Shown here in pieces: positions 52,249 to 62,092 of a stretch of 64,000 bases of DNA. Numbering within the stretch: the stretch's first letter is position 1; every line of letters begins with the position of its first letter. The stretch is from Roseobacter sp. MED193 (GTDB lineage: Bacteria; Pseudomonadota; Alphaproteobacteria; Rhodobacterales; Rhodobacteraceae), in the NCBI RefSeq assembly GCF_000152965.1, contig NZ_AANB01000012.1, positions 1-64,000 of the forward strand, written 5' to 3'. The translations under genes were made by a program, and so were the position numbers. The notes under the pieces were generated by a model. The model was given only the letters and a program-made list of their open reading frames with translations, did no database searches and had not been told where the DNA came from.

Positions 52249-55200
52249 ATGAACGCTCACCCCCATTCCGTCCAACTTGCAACCGAGCCCGAAGCCCCTG
52301 CCCTGCCCGCGGCTGCAGGCTTCGCCGAGCAACTGATGCAGGCTGCGAAAACCCTCCTCCCTCTGTTCGAAGCGGGCAGGTCTATCGACGCTGCCGCCCT
52401 TCGTGCCGCCATGGAAGAGGCTTTCGGCGCAAATGACACCAGTGGCACCTGGGTCTGGAAAGACGCCTATGAGGCCGCTGAGGTGGCCCAGATCCTGATG
52501 CTTTCGCGCTACGGCGCGCTGATGCAACGCCAAGCGGCCACGCCGCACGCCTTCCTCAACATGATTGAACATCTCGCCGGTCTGGCGCCGTCGCACACGC
52601 GGCGTTCCGAAGACAGCGTGCGCTTGCAACAATTCTCGACCCCTCTTCCGCTCGCGGCCATTGTTGCGCAGGCGGCGGGGTTTCGCGGTGACGACCTGGT
52701 TCTGGAACCCTCCGCAGGCACCGGCATGCTGGCGATCTTCGCCCGTATCGCAGGTGCGCGTTTGTCGCTGAATGAACTTGCCGAAACCCGCCGCAATTTG
52801 CTGCAACAACTCTTTCCGGAGGCAGTCGTCTCGGATCACGATGCCGCGTCGATCGACGACCGTCTCGATAGGTCGATCACGCCCTCGGTCATCGTGATGA
52901 ACCCGCCGTTTTCGGCTGCGAACCATGTCGAAGGTCAGTTCCGGCAGGCGACCAGCCAACATGTTCTGTCTTCCCTTGCTCGCCTCGCGCCCGGTGGGCG
53001 TCTCCTTGTCATCACCGGCGAGAGTTTCCGTCCCTCCACCAAGTGCTTCCAGTCGACGTTCCAGCGGATAGGCCAGAGCTCAGAGGTGGTGTTTTCCGCC
53101 GCCATCGACGGCAAGGTCTTTTCGCGGCATGGCACTTCGATCGACACCCGGTTGACGGTGATCGACAAGCGCGCGATGGGCGAAGGCGAGACCGCACCTG
53201 TCAACATCGATGGCGCCTATCATCCGACCTGCGCGACCACGGCCGCTCTTCTCTCCGCCGTGCTGACCCATTGTCCCGAGCGCCGCAGCCCCCCGCCCTG
53301 CCCTACCAGTTCGGCCTTGTCGGTGCCGACCCGCCCGACCCGCACCAACCTCCATGCCCTGCGCAACGCCGCCCGCCAGGAAACCCGTGCCCTCGCCGAG
53401 GAACGCGCGCGACATCCGTTTGACGACATCGAGATGGCCCCGCTCGACTATCTGCCGAAAGCCTGGAGTGAACCGGACGGCGTATTGCAGGATACGGTCT
53501 ACGAGGCCTATGACCTTCAGGCGATCAGGATCGACAGCGCGGTGGAGCATCCCACTGCACTTGTGCAATCTGCTGCCATGGCCTCGGTCCCGCCGCCCGT
53601 CCCGACCTACCGCCCCGTCCTGCCGAAGACTCTTGTCGCCGACGGTCTCCTCTCCGCGCCGCAGCTCGAAAGCGTCATCTATGCGGGCAATGCCCACGAG
53701 ACGCATCTGAAGGGCTGGTTCAAACGCGGCGAGATCGAAGGCCAGCTGATGGCAGCCGCCGAGGGTGACGAGGGTGCATTCCGCCTGCGCAAGGGCTGGT
53801 TCCTCGGCGATGGCACCGGCTGCGGCAAGGGGCGGCAGGTCGCGGGCATCATCCTCGACAACTGGCTCAAAGGGCGCCGCCGCGCGGCCTGGGTCTCAAA
53901 AAGCGACAAGCTCATCGAGGATGCGCGTCGCGACTGGATGGCGCTCGGTGGGCGCGAAAGCGATATCGTGCCGCTCTCGAAGTTCCGTCAGGGGAGCGAT
54001 ATCCGCCTGCCCGAGGGCATCCTCTTCGTCACTTATGCCACGCTGCGCTCGGCCGAACGCGAGGGGAAAGCCTCCCGCCTCGACCAGGTGACGTCCTGGC
54101 TCGGCGAGGGGTTCGACGGGGTCATCGCTTTCGACGAAAGCCACGCCATGGCGAACGCCGCCGGCGAAAAGTCCGACCGCGGCGACAAGAAGGCGTCGCA
54201 GCAAGGTCTCGCCGGCCTCGCACTGCAGAACGCGGCTCCTGATGCCCGCGTGCTCTACGTCTCGGCCACCGGGGCGACGGTTGTCGGCAATCTCGCCTAT
54301 GCCTCCCGCCTCGGTCTCTGGGGTACGGGAGATTTCCCCTTCGTGACGCGGGCCGAGTTTGTCGCCGCGATGGAGGCCGGGGGCATTGCGGCCATGGAGA
54401 TGATCTCGCGGGACCTGAAGGCGCTTGGGCTCTATCTGGCGCGGTCCCTTTCCTATGCCGGGGTCGAATACGAGATGCTGGTGCACGACCTGACCCCCGC
54501 CCAGGTCGCGATCTACGACAACTACGCCGACGCCTATCAGATCATTCACACCAACCTCGAGGCGGCCCTTCAGGCCTCGGGTATTTCCTCCGAGACCGGC
54601 ACGCTGAACGCCCAGGCGAAATCCGCCGCGCGCTCAGCCTTCGAGAGCAACAAGCAGCGCTTCTTCAATCATCTCATCACCGCCATGAAATGCCCCTCGC
54701 TGATCCGCGCGATCGAGGCGGACCTGGCGGCGGGTCATGCGGCGGTGATCCAGGTGGTCTCGACCAGCGAGGCTGTGATGGAACGCCGCCTCGAGGAGAT
54801 CCCGCCCTCGGACTGGGATGATCTGCAGGTCGATTTTACGCCGAGGGAGAACATCATGGACTACCTGATGCATTCGTTCCCGACGCAGCTCTTCGAGCCC
54901 TACACCGACGAGAATGGCGATCTGCGCTCGCGCCCCGCTCTCGATGCGGATGGCAACCCGATTACCTGCCGCGAGGCTGAGCGGCGCCGGGATGAGCTCG
55001 TCGAGCATCTGGGTGCCCTCGCCCCGTTGCAGGGTGCGCTCGACCAGATCCTCTGGCATTTCGGCGGGGACGCGGTGGCCGAGGTCACGGGGCGCAAGCG
55101 GCGCATCGTGAAAACGCGCGAAGGGCGGCTCAAGGTCGAGAACCGCGCCGCCTCCTCCAACCTCGGCGAGACGCAGGCCTTCATGGACGATGCTAAGCGC

Positions 55201-56646
55201 ATCCTGATCTTCTCCGATGCCGGGGGCACCGGGCGCAGCTATCATGCCGATCTGGAGGCCAAGAACCAGCGCCTGCGGGTGCATTACCTTCTGGAGCCCG
55301 GCTGGAAGGCGGACAATGCGATCCAGGGGCTGGGGCGCACCAATCGCACCAATCAGGCGCAGCCGCCGCTCTTTCGCCCCGTCGCGACCAATGTGAAAGG
55401 TGAGAAGCGGTTTCTCTCCACCATCGCCCGCCGCCTCGACACGCTCGGTGCCATCACCAAGGGGCAACGCGAGACCGGCGGGCAGAACATGTTCCGCGCC
55501 GAGGACAACCTTGAGAGTCCCTACGCACGCGCTGCGCTGCGGCAGTTCTTCTACAAGCTGCGTGCGGGCAAGATCGAGGCCTGCTCTTACGCCAAATTCC
55601 AGGAGATGACCGGGCTGACGCTCGATGAGGCGGACGGCACGATGAAAGAGAATCTGCCGCCGATCCGGCAGTTCCTGAACCGCTGCCTTGCGCTGAGGAT
55701 CGACATGCAGGACGCAATTTTCGAGGCCTTTGGTGGGTTTCTTTCGGCGATCATCGAGGACGCGCGTCAGGCAGGCACGCTCGATGTCGGGCTAGAGACC
55801 CTGCGCGCAGAGAAGTTCGTCATCACCGACCGCAGGGTCATCTTCGAGCACGAGGCGACGGGGGCGACGGCGACTGCGCTGACGGTGGAACGCACGGATC
55901 GCAACGATCCGCTGACCCTGCCCCGCGTCAAAGCAATCTGCGCCGATATGAAGGGTGCGACGCTCTGTTGGAACAAGACCTCCAAGCGTGCGGCGCTGAT
56001 GGTGAAGGCGCCGGCCTTCATGGACGAGGATGGCGTGCCGATCCTGCGGGTGAAGCTTCTGCGACCCATGGCCACCGAGATCCTCGCCCTTTCCGAGTTC
56101 TCGAGATCGCATTGGGAGGAGATCGATGACGCGATGTTCGAGCATCTCTGGCAGGCCGAGGTCGACGCGGTGCCGAAGTTTACCACATCGAAGATCACGT
56201 TGATCTGTGGGCTTCTCCTGCCGATCTGGGACAGGCTCCCTTCGGACAACATGCGCATTTACCGTCTTCAGACCGAAGATGGGGAACGCGCCATCGGGCG
56301 TCTCGTCAGCCAGGAGCAGCTCTTGAACGTTTATGCGCGGCTCGGGCTCGATTGTCAGATCGAGATGACGCCTCAAGAGGTCTTTGCTGCGGTGATGCAT
56401 GCGAAGACGACCTTGAACCTGCTTGGTGGCTACCAGCTGCGCCGGTCGCTGGTGATGGGACAGCCAAGGCTTGAGCTCATCGGCGCGTCGGGCGCGGTCC
56501 TGCCCGCACTGAAAGCGATGGGTTGTTTCACCGAGGTGATCCAGTGGAAGACGCGGGTGTTCATCCCTGTGGACGGCACCGACGTGTTGGCACGGGTGCT
56601 CTCCGAACATCCGGTTGGAACCAGCGCAGCGGGTACCGCCGCATGA
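52249..56646 (+). CDS. Strawberry-notch-type helicase with N-terminal methyltransferase-like domain
   Basis: A 1465-residue protein. Residues about 140-330 form a class I methyltransferase-like domain with EPSAGTGM (near 154) and NPPFSA (near 217), as in N6-adenine methylases. The following superfamily II ATPase has a Walker A variant GDGTGCGKGRQ near 520 and box II DESHAMANAAG near 628, then a helicase C part with FSDAGGTGRSYHADLEAKNQ split around 1000 and GLGRTNRTNQAQ. This is the bacterial strawberry-notch family, common on alphaproteobacterial plasmids, with a suspected role in DNA transfer or defence evasion. It overlaps the next gene by ATGA. Confidence 0.88.
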   Translation: MNAHPHSVQLATEPEAPALPAAAGFAEQLMQAAKTLLPLFEAGRSIDAAALRAAMEEAFGANDTSGTWVWKDAYEAAEVAQILMLSRYGALMQRQAATPHAFLNMIEHLAGLAPSHTRRSEDSVRLQQFSTPLPLAAIVAQAAGFRGDDLVLEPSAGTGMLAIFARIAGARLSLNELAETRRNLLQQLFPEAVVSDHDAASIDDRLDRSITPSVIVMNPPFSAANHVEGQFRQATSQHVLSSLARLAPGGRLLVITGESFRPSTKCFQSTFQRIGQSSEVVFSAAIDGKVFSRHGTSIDTRLTVIDKRAMGEGETAPVNIDGAYHPTCATTAALLSAVLTHCPERRSPPPCPTSSALSVPTRPTRTNLHALRNAARQETRALAEERARHPFDDIEMAPLDYLPKAWSEPDGVLQDTVYEAYDLQAIRIDSAVEHPTALVQSAAMASVPPPVPTYRPVLPKTLVADGLLSAPQLESVIYAGNAHETHLKGWFKRGEIEGQLMAAAEGDEGAFRLRKGWFLGDGTGCGKGRQVAGIILDNWLKGRRRAAWVSKSDKLIEDARRDWMALGGRESDIVPLSKFRQGSDIRLPEGILFVTYATLRSAEREGKASRLDQVTSWLGEGFDGVIAFDESHAMANAAGEKSDRGDKKASQQGLAGLALQNAAPDARVLYVSATGATVVGNLAYASRLGLWGTGDFPFVTRAEFVAAMEAGGIAAMEMISRDLKALGLYLARSLSYAGVEYEMLVHDLTPAQVAIYDNYADAYQIIHTNLEAALQASGISSETGTLNAQAKSAARSAFESNKQRFFNHLITAMKCPSLIRAIEADLAAGHAAVIQVVSTSEAVMERRLEEIPPSDWDDLQVDFTPRENIMDYLMHSFPTQLFEPYTDENGDLRSRPALDADGNPITCREAERRRDELVEHLGALAPLQGALDQILWHFGGDAVAEVTGRKRRIVKTREGRLKVENRAASSNLGETQAFMDDAKRILIFSDAGGTGRSYHADLEAKNQRLRVHYLLEPGWKADNAIQGLGRTNRTNQAQPPLFRPVATNVKGEKRFLSTIARRLDTLGAITKGQRETGGQNMFRAEDNLESPYARAALRQFFYKLRAGKIEACSYAKFQEMTGLTLDEADGTMKENLPPIRQFLNRCLALRIDMQDAIFEAFGGFLSAIIEDARQAGTLDVGLETLRAEKFVITDRRVIFEHEATGATATALTVERTDRNDPLTLPRVKAICADMKGATLCWNKTSKRAALMVKAPAFMDEDGVPILRVKLLRPMATEILALSEFSRSHWEEIDDAMFEHLWQAEVDAVPKFTTSKITLICGLLLPIWDRLPSDNMRIYRLQTEDGERAIGRLVSQEQLLNVYARLGLDCQIEMTPQEVFAAVMHAKTTLNLLGGYQLRRSLVMGQPRLELIGASGAVLPALKAMGCFTEVIQWKTRVFIPVDGTDVLARVLSEHPVGTSAAGTAA

Positions 56647-57689
56647 ACGCGCGTCGCAGTATCGCAGACCTCTCGGCCGATGTGGCTGATCGCGCCGAGA
56701 GTTTCTGCCGCCAGTATTTCCCCGAGGGGCGCAGGCAGGGCAACTATTGGCAGGTTGGCGATACCTCGGGCGCGAAGGGCCAGAGCCTCGCCATCCGGCT
56801 GCAGGCGCAGGGTGGTCGTAAAGCCGGGTCATGGCAAGACTTCGCGACGGGAGAGTATGGCGACCTGATCGACCTGCTGCATGAGCGACTTGGCTCGGTC
56901 ACGCTCAAGGAAACGCTGAGGGAGGCTCGGTCCTTCCTGGGCGAAGCCCCCTGCCCTGCCGTTCCGCATGCCACTCGAAACCCCGAGCCCCCGGATGCCG
57001 CCTCCGGCAAACGCATTGCGCGAGCGCGGAAGCTCTTTGCCGTAGGCAAGCCGGTGCTTGGCACCTTGGCTGCCACCTATCTGCAAGCGCGCGGTATCAC
57101 GCGGCTGGGTCCGGCCCTGCGTTATCACCCGCGGATATTCCTGTGGCGGGGCGAGGACGATTCCGATCCGCCGCAAAGTGCCCCTGCCCTGCTCGCAAAA
57201 ATCACCGACAATCGGGGCCAGATCACCGGATGCGCTCGTTTCTATCTCGACCCGTCCACCGGCGGTTTGGCCGCGATCGAGAGCCCGAAACGGATCCTCG
57301 GGCAGCTGCACGGCCATGCCATCCGCTTCTGGTCGGGCAAGGCGCGCTCCGACCTCATCGTCGGCGAAGGTCTCGAGAACACCCTCTCGGTCGGCACGGC
57401 TCTGCCGGAGTTCGACCTCGCCTCCTGTCTCACCGCCACACATCTTGGTCTCTTCATCCCGCCGCCGGGGATCAAGCGTATCTGGATCGCGCGGGACGAT
57501 GACGAAGCTGGACGTAACGCATCACAGAAATTGCGTAACCATTGGGAATCGCTAGGAATTGCCTGTGGTGATCTCGTGCCGACCATGGGGGATTTCAACG
57601 ACGATCTGCGGGCTCTTGGCAAGGATGCGCTGCGCCGGTCCCTGTTAGGGGCCATGAAAGCACAAAGTCTGGAGATCGAGGACAGGTGA
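56643..57689 (+). CDS. Toprim domain (DUF7146) primase-like protein
   Basis: A 348-residue protein. The N-terminal half (SFCRQYFPEGRRQGNYWQVGD, then AGSWQDFATGEYGDLIDLLHE) resembles a zinc-less primase entry domain. The C-terminal Toprim part has LIVGEGLENTLS (Glu near 241) and IARDDDEAGRNA (Asp pair near 284), the metal-binding motif of Toprim. Together they suit the DUF7146 group thought to make primers or process plasmid DNA. Its ATG overlaps the helicase stop (ATGA), so they are expressed together. Confidence 0.82.
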   Translation: MNARRSIADLSADVADRAESFCRQYFPEGRRQGNYWQVGDTSGAKGQSLAIRLQAQGGRKAGSWQDFATGEYGDLIDLLHERLGSVTLKETLREARSFLGEAPCPAVPHATRNPEPPDAASGKRIARARKLFAVGKPVLGTLAATYLQARGITRLGPALRYHPRIFLWRGEDDSDPPQSAPALLAKITDNRGQITGCARFYLDPSTGGLAAIESPKRILGQLHGHAIRFWSGKARSDLIVGEGLENTLSVGTALPEFDLASCLTATHLGLFIPPPGIKRIWIARDDDEAGRNASQKLRNHWESLGIACGDLVPTMGDFNDDLRALGKDALRRSLLGAMKAQSLEIEDR

Positions 57690-58000
57690 GCGCCAGCCCC
57701 CTCTGTGACGCCCGACAGGGCAAAGGTTCCGCCGGTTCGATCTGATCCCGTTTGGATAAGGGGAGCGATGGACCGGCGGGTCGGAGCTGAGTGCTCCTCG
57801 CCCGGGCAGCAATGCGCCCCGTACCAGAAAATTCCCCTGCCCCACCACATGACCGTGGCGGGCCATTCCTCGCGGGGACAATTTTCCGGCCCGGGTCACA
57901 TTCTCCGCTGCGCTCCGATCCTGACGGATGCGGCCCGGTCGCCGCCGGTCCTGTTATCGCCCCATCCAAATCGGGTCAGATCAAACAGAGGAACCAGACA
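57690..58000. other. Intergenic region before the DUF2493 gene
   Basis: A GC-rich 311-base gap with short partial inverted repeats, for example GGTTCCGCCGG near 57724 and CCGGCGGGTC near 57773. No gene is supported, although the DUF2493 frame extends upstream through it without a ribosome site. Confidence 0.4.
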
Positions 58001-58912
58001 ATGCCCCATCAGACAGACATCCAAGAGGAAACCGGCGCAACCTCCGCCATCCTCGACCACCTGGCGCTTCACGGCGCAACGCCCGGGCCCGGCGAGACCG
58101 ATCATCGCCCCCTGCCCCAGCCTGACGAAGTCGACCTCGCCATGGCGACCCTCTTCGAGACCACCATCGGCCTTCTCAACGGTAGCCAGCTGGAAGACAA
58201 TCTCGAAGAGATGCTCTGGTCCCTGACCTCGATCTTCCATCGCCGACTGACCCATATCCAGAAGCTTCTCGACGATAACGAATTCGAGGTCCGGGAAAGT
58301 CTGGCGGTCCAGGACGGCTCCGAGGTCGCCTCGGTCGAGCTGGAGCGCCTCCAGATGATCGGGCTTAAACTCTGGGACCATCGCGACGCCTTCGAGCAGA
58401 TGCGCGATTTGGCCGTGGACCACTTCTCGGCCGCCACCGGCTCACCCTGGCTGCCCCGCACCGGATCAAAGGTCTCCCATCGCGGTCTCACCTCCGCCGT
58501 GGTGGACAGCCGGGCCTATCTCTCGGCCAAGCGCCGCAAGGAGACCGAGGTACACTGCCCCGAAGGCACGCGGATCGCTTTCTCGGGTGGAGACTATCAG
58601 GCTTACGATCTGATCTGGTCCGTCCTCGATGCCACCCATGCGAAATACCCCGACATGGTGCTCTTGCACGGCGGCACGCCCAAAGGCGCAGAGATGATCG
58701 CGGCTCGCTGGGCAGATACCCGTGGTGTCACTCAGGTGGTCTTCAAGCCCGACTGGAAGAGCCACGGCAAGGCCGCCCCTTTCAAGCGCAACGACAAGAT
58801 GCTCGAAACCATGCCTCAGGGTCTGATCGCCACCCCCGGTTCGGGCATCACCGAGAACATTGTCGACAAGGCCCGCAAGCTCGGGATCCGCATCAAGAGG
58901 ATCGGGGCTTAG
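58001..58912 (+). CDS. DUF2493 domain protein
   Basis: A 303-residue protein. The C-terminal 110 residues are the DUF2493 (SLOG-like) nucleotide-binding domain: GTRIAFSGGDYQAYD near 190, MVLLHGGTPKGAEMIAARWA, then FKPDWKSHGKAAPFKRN and TPGSGITENIVDKA. The N-terminal 180 residues are helical. The family is widespread on plasmids and the ligand is unknown. The start 58001 follows AGAGGAACCAGACA. Confidence 0.85.
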   Translation: MPHQTDIQEETGATSAILDHLALHGATPGPGETDHRPLPQPDEVDLAMATLFETTIGLLNGSQLEDNLEEMLWSLTSIFHRRLTHIQKLLDDNEFEVRESLAVQDGSEVASVELERLQMIGLKLWDHRDAFEQMRDLAVDHFSAATGSPWLPRTGSKVSHRGLTSAVVDSRAYLSAKRRKETEVHCPEGTRIAFSGGDYQAYDLIWSVLDATHAKYPDMVLLHGGTPKGAEMIAARWADTRGVTQVVFKPDWKSHGKAAPFKRNDKMLETMPQGLIATPGSGITENIVDKARKLGIRIKRIGA

Positions 58913-58920
58913 GCCCCGGT

Positions 58921-59214
58921 TCACGCCCCGCGCAAAAGGTCCTGCACAACAGAAGGCTTCTTTGCGATCAGGGCCAACAGAACCTGGGCCGGGCCTGTCG
59001 GTTGCCGACGCCCGTGTTCCCAGTTCAGCAGCGTACCTTTCGCGACGCCAATGCTCTTGGCGAACTCAGCCTGGGACAGGCCAGTCCGTTGCCGAACTTG
59101 GGCGACATCGACTTCAGCAACGGAAACTTCATGCACCTTCGCGTTTGCTAAGTCGCCATTCGCGAAGGCAAGCGCCTCTTCCAGGCCCTTGGATACGGAT
59201 TCAAATGCACTCAT
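58921..59214 (-). CDS. HTH antitoxin of a type II toxin-antitoxin pair
   Basis: A 97-residue protein whose C-terminal half is an Xre-type helix-turn-helix (VRQRTGLSQAEFAKSIGVAKGTLLNWEHGRRQPTG, positions about 40-75). This is the NadS/HigA-like antitoxin layout. It follows the toxin gene with a 4-base overlap, the reversed (toxin-first) order usual for higBA. It should neutralise the toxin and repress the pair, helping to maintain the plasmid. Confidence 0.85.
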   Translation of the reverse strand: MSAFESVSKGLEEALAFANGDLANAKVHEVSVAEVDVAQVRQRTGLSQAEFAKSIGVAKGTLLNWEHGRRQPTGPAQVLLALIAKKPSVVQDLLRGA

Positions 59215-59552
59215 GTTGCGTCTCCATATTTCGCGACAAGCGCCTTGCTCATCTCTACCGCAGCAGCCTGTTCGGTCTTCGACAGGTTGGCTTTCTCATT
59301 CTTGGCGAAGACCGTGATCAGAAAGATCGGCATATGGGTCCCGCCAAAGACATACACCGTCCTGAAGCCGCCACTCTTGCCGCTCCTCTCTCTCGGGATG
59401 CGGACTTTGCGTAACCCGCCACCAAGAGAAATGCCCGCTTCCGGATTGGCGGCAATGAAGTTGATCGCCGCCTCACGTTCCTGGTCCGACATGATTGCCT
59501 TGGCGCGCCTTTGGAATTCGGGCAGTTCGACCACTGTTTGCAATCGCGTCAT
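59211..59552 (-). CDS. RelE/HigB-type toxin
   Basis: A 113-residue RelE-fold protein: VVELPEFQRRAKAIMS, AAINFIAANPEAGISLGGGLRKVRIP, GFRTVYVFGG and FLITVFAKNEKANLSKTE, the pattern of HigB/RelE mRNA interferases, with basic residues in the core. The ATG at 59552 is preferred over two upstream in-frame starts since GGAAC precedes it and the fold begins here. It is coupled to the antitoxin gene. Confidence 0.85.
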   Translation of the reverse strand: MTRLQTVVELPEFQRRAKAIMSDQEREAAINFIAANPEAGISLGGGLRKVRIPRERSGKSGGFRTVYVFGGTHMPIFLITVFAKNEKANLSKTEQAAAVEMSKALVAKYGDAT

Positions 59553-59609
59553 GTGAAGTTCCATATAGGTTTCGGCGGCGTATGTGTCAATGACGTATAG
59601 CATGCACAC

Positions 59610-60189
59610 TGGAAGGGCAAGTCAGCGACGGTTGCAAGAGTCGGGCAGTATGCCCTTTCAGTTGGTTGCGGCGACCAATGGCCAAGTGTCCTGTCGTATG
59701 TATTGACCGAACCGACCAGCCGGGCAGTCATATCGGGCGATTGGATGGTTGCGGTGTCACGTGACGACCCGGCCTTTCGTTCCACGCTCTGACCGCCTCG
59801 AGTACTCATCTGCATCCTGGGCGCTTCAGCGAAGACAATGGGCGCGGTAGTGATCCTGTGGATGCGACTTTGACGTCTGGGTTTTGTCTTTATCAGCGAT
59901 CAGTTTAGAAGGGAGCCAAGATCCCTGGCATCTCCCTCGTCTGTTCACTCACCTTCCTTCGAGGCCACCGCACTTCTCCCGATGTCTGAGTTGCATGACA
60001 TGCTGGTCGCAGCTGTCGTCCCGCCCACAAGGGTTGTCACCGATCTTTTTCCCCTGACCCTGTGGGTCATTCCTCGCGAGGCAAAAAGACCGGCGCCTGC
60101 CCCTCTCCGCTACGCTTCGCCTTCGGTGTGGCCGGGCCTTGGCCAGCTGCAAAGTGACCATCATTGCAACGCAAACAGGGAGAAGAGCA
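59610..60189. other. Intergenic region between the toxin gene and DUF736
   Basis: No coding sequence is supported in these 580 bases. It should contain the divergent promoters of the toxin-antitoxin pair and of DUF736. A GGGAGAAGAGC ribosome site precedes the DUF736 start. Confidence 0.45.
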
Positions 60190-60528
60190 ATGACCACGAA
60201 CTGCATCAAATTCACCAGCACCGACATCGAAACCGCCAAGGGCACAGGCTCCATCTCGACCCTGACTTTTGATCTCGACATCACGGTCGAACCCGTCGCG
60301 AGCACGAACCCGATGGCCCCCACGCACCGCGTCCTCGGCCGCTCTCCGCGCGGCAAGCTGGTCGAGTGCGGCGGCATCTGGAAGAAGCAGAACAAGGAGA
60401 CCGGCGCCGACTACTACACGCTGACCATCCGCGATCACGGCTTCAACGCCAACCTCGGCAAGGCCGCGAACCAGGACGATCCGTCCCTACAGGCCGTCAT
60501 CCCCTGGGGTCCGAAAGACGTCGCGTGA
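60190..60528 (+). CDS. DUF736 family protein
   Basis: A 112-residue protein with alternating beta strands: NCIKFTSTDIETAKGTGSIS at the start, then THRVLGRSPRGKLVECGGIWKK and TLTIRDHGFNANLG. DUF736 proteins are short, abundant on rhizobial and Rhodobacterales plasmids, and of unknown job. It lies upstream of repA on the same strand, separated by the long palindrome. Confidence 0.85.
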   Translation: MTTNCIKFTSTDIETAKGTGSISTLTFDLDITVEPVASTNPMAPTHRVLGRSPRGKLVECGGIWKKQNKETGADYYTLTIRDHGFNANLGKAANQDDPSLQAVIPWGPKDVA

Positions 60529-60565
60529 CGGCTAGGGCCGGTCGGCTCCCTGCCGATCGGCCCAT

Positions 60566-60605
60566 CAAAACTCCAATCTTGAACGCGTTCAAGATTGGAG
60601 TTTTG
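60566..60605. promoter_or_regulatory. Perfect 40-bp palindrome upstream of repA, candidate parS/operator
   Basis: Each half reads CAAAACTCCAATCTTGAACG and the other half is its exact complement. The inner 18 bp, TCTTGAACGCGTTCAAGA (60577-60594), recurs exactly within repB at 62825-62842. Compatibility-group-specific palindromes near repABC serve as parS sites. The outer arms followed by TTTTG could also end the DUF736 transcript. Confidence 0.7.
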
Positions 60606-60736
60606 GGGTCGTGGAGCTTCAAAATAAGCGCCTGAAACCCATAGGCGCGTGGTATCTTTATCTTTCTTCCAAAACCGTGCTACCATCGAAGCAGAATCGA
60701 GTCGAACTCGGACCCAACCGAAGTCAGGACTTAGGA

Positions 60737-62092
60737 ATGAGCGGTAGTCTAGAACAGTTTTTGACGGACCTGTCACGTGGGCTTGAGCGCACGATGGTGG
60801 CAGTGAACAAGGAACTCACCTTGCGTCAGCGCATAAAGCGCACGTGGTCCATGCGCCAGTGCGCAAGGTTTCTGAACGTGAGTATTCAGTATCTCACCAA
60901 GTTCGCCAATTCGAGCGACGACTTTCCTGCGGGCGAATATGTTGGAAGAGAGCGCGTTTTCACGCTTTCCGAGTTGATGCACATGCGGGCCCTTCTGGCG
61001 GCCTCGGCAAAGCGGCCGTACGATTACCTGGCCTGGCGGAAGCCTGATGCACCTTTGCCCGTCATCTCATTTGCAAGCCAGAAAGGCGGCACTGCCAAAA
61101 GCCTGAGCGCCGCGCATTTCGCCCAGTATCTCAGTTTGCACTACGGCATGCGTGTTGGTGTCATGGATGCCGACCCGCAAAGTACAATAACGCTCTACTT
61201 CGTCGGGGGAGAGGGTCTTCCCCAGATGCCCGACGAGAACACCGCCTCCATGGTGGACTTTGCCGGCCTCTTCCAGTCTGAAGATGCGCCATACACCGAT
61301 CACGATGCGCAGACGCTCGACAGTTTCTTTCTCAAGACCTCGTGGCCGGGGCTGCGTCTGCTGCCGGCACATGGCGAAACGTCTGAGGGTGAGATTCAGA
61401 TTGCGCGCCTTGTGCGCGAGGCCCCCTCCGGAAAGAGCTTCTATCGCTACCTGCGCGATGCCATTGATCGGTGGAAGGCGGGGCACCCACCAAAGACGCT
61501 GCCCAACGAATTGGTAGTCGAGGGCAAGGTCGATCAGCAGCGGCTGGATGCTGCGCTGACCGAGACCCTCGATGTCATCATAATCGACTATCAACCCGCG
61601 TTGACACTTTTCCAGCTGAATAACGTGATTGCGTCGACTTCTCTGGTCATCCCGCAAACCATGAAGGGGTTCGACATCGCAACGCTGTCGACCTTTGTGA
61701 CCGGCCTGCTGGGGATGCTTCAGCACATTCTGGCCCATGAAAGGATCGAGATCGGAACCGGTGCGAACATGCTGTTGCCGACAATCGTCCAACGGTCCAA
61801 TGCGCAGGACCTTAACCACATCGGAAACCTGCTAGAACATTGCCCCACGGAAATTCTGCCGGTGTTTTATCTGCGTTCCGACGCGATCTCAAATGCGTCA
61901 GACGTCTATCAGTCCGTATACGAGTATGAGCCGGACACGCCGGGAAAGCGCAAGGGGATCAACCGGTTCATCATGAATGCCGATGCCGTGAATGACGCCA
62001 TAGTATCGCGGCTCTGGCCAGGACTCGAACGCGGCTACGCTGATGCATGGATGGACGAATTCTACGAAGATGACGGCGAGGGCGAAGCATGA
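60737..62092 (+). CDS. repA: RepA, ParA-type partition ATPase of the RepABC replicon
   Basis: A 451-residue protein. The N-terminal part (about 20-80) has a MerR-like helix-turn-helix (RTWSMRQCARFLNVSIQYLTKFA). The deviant Walker A SFASQKGGTAKS lies near residue 110-121, Walker A' in MDADPQSTITLYF and Walker B in DVIIIDYQPALTLFQL. RepA with RepB separates plasmid copies and represses the operon. The ATG at 60737 is followed at the end by repB with a 4-base overlap. It is longer than typical 400-residue RepA. Confidence 0.88.
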   Translation: MSGSLEQFLTDLSRGLERTMVAVNKELTLRQRIKRTWSMRQCARFLNVSIQYLTKFANSSDDFPAGEYVGRERVFTLSELMHMRALLAASAKRPYDYLAWRKPDAPLPVISFASQKGGTAKSLSAAHFAQYLSLHYGMRVGVMDADPQSTITLYFVGGEGLPQMPDENTASMVDFAGLFQSEDAPYTDHDAQTLDSFFLKTSWPGLRLLPAHGETSEGEIQIARLVREAPSGKSFYRYLRDAIDRWKAGHPPKTLPNELVVEGKVDQQRLDAALTETLDVIIIDYQPALTLFQLNNVIASTSLVIPQTMKGFDIATLSTFVTGLLGMLQHILAHERIEIGTGANMLLPTIVQRSNAQDLNHIGNLLEHCPTEILPVFYLRSDAISNASDVYQSVYEYEPDTPGKRKGINRFIMNADAVNDAIVSRLWPGLERGYADAWMDEFYEDDGEGEA

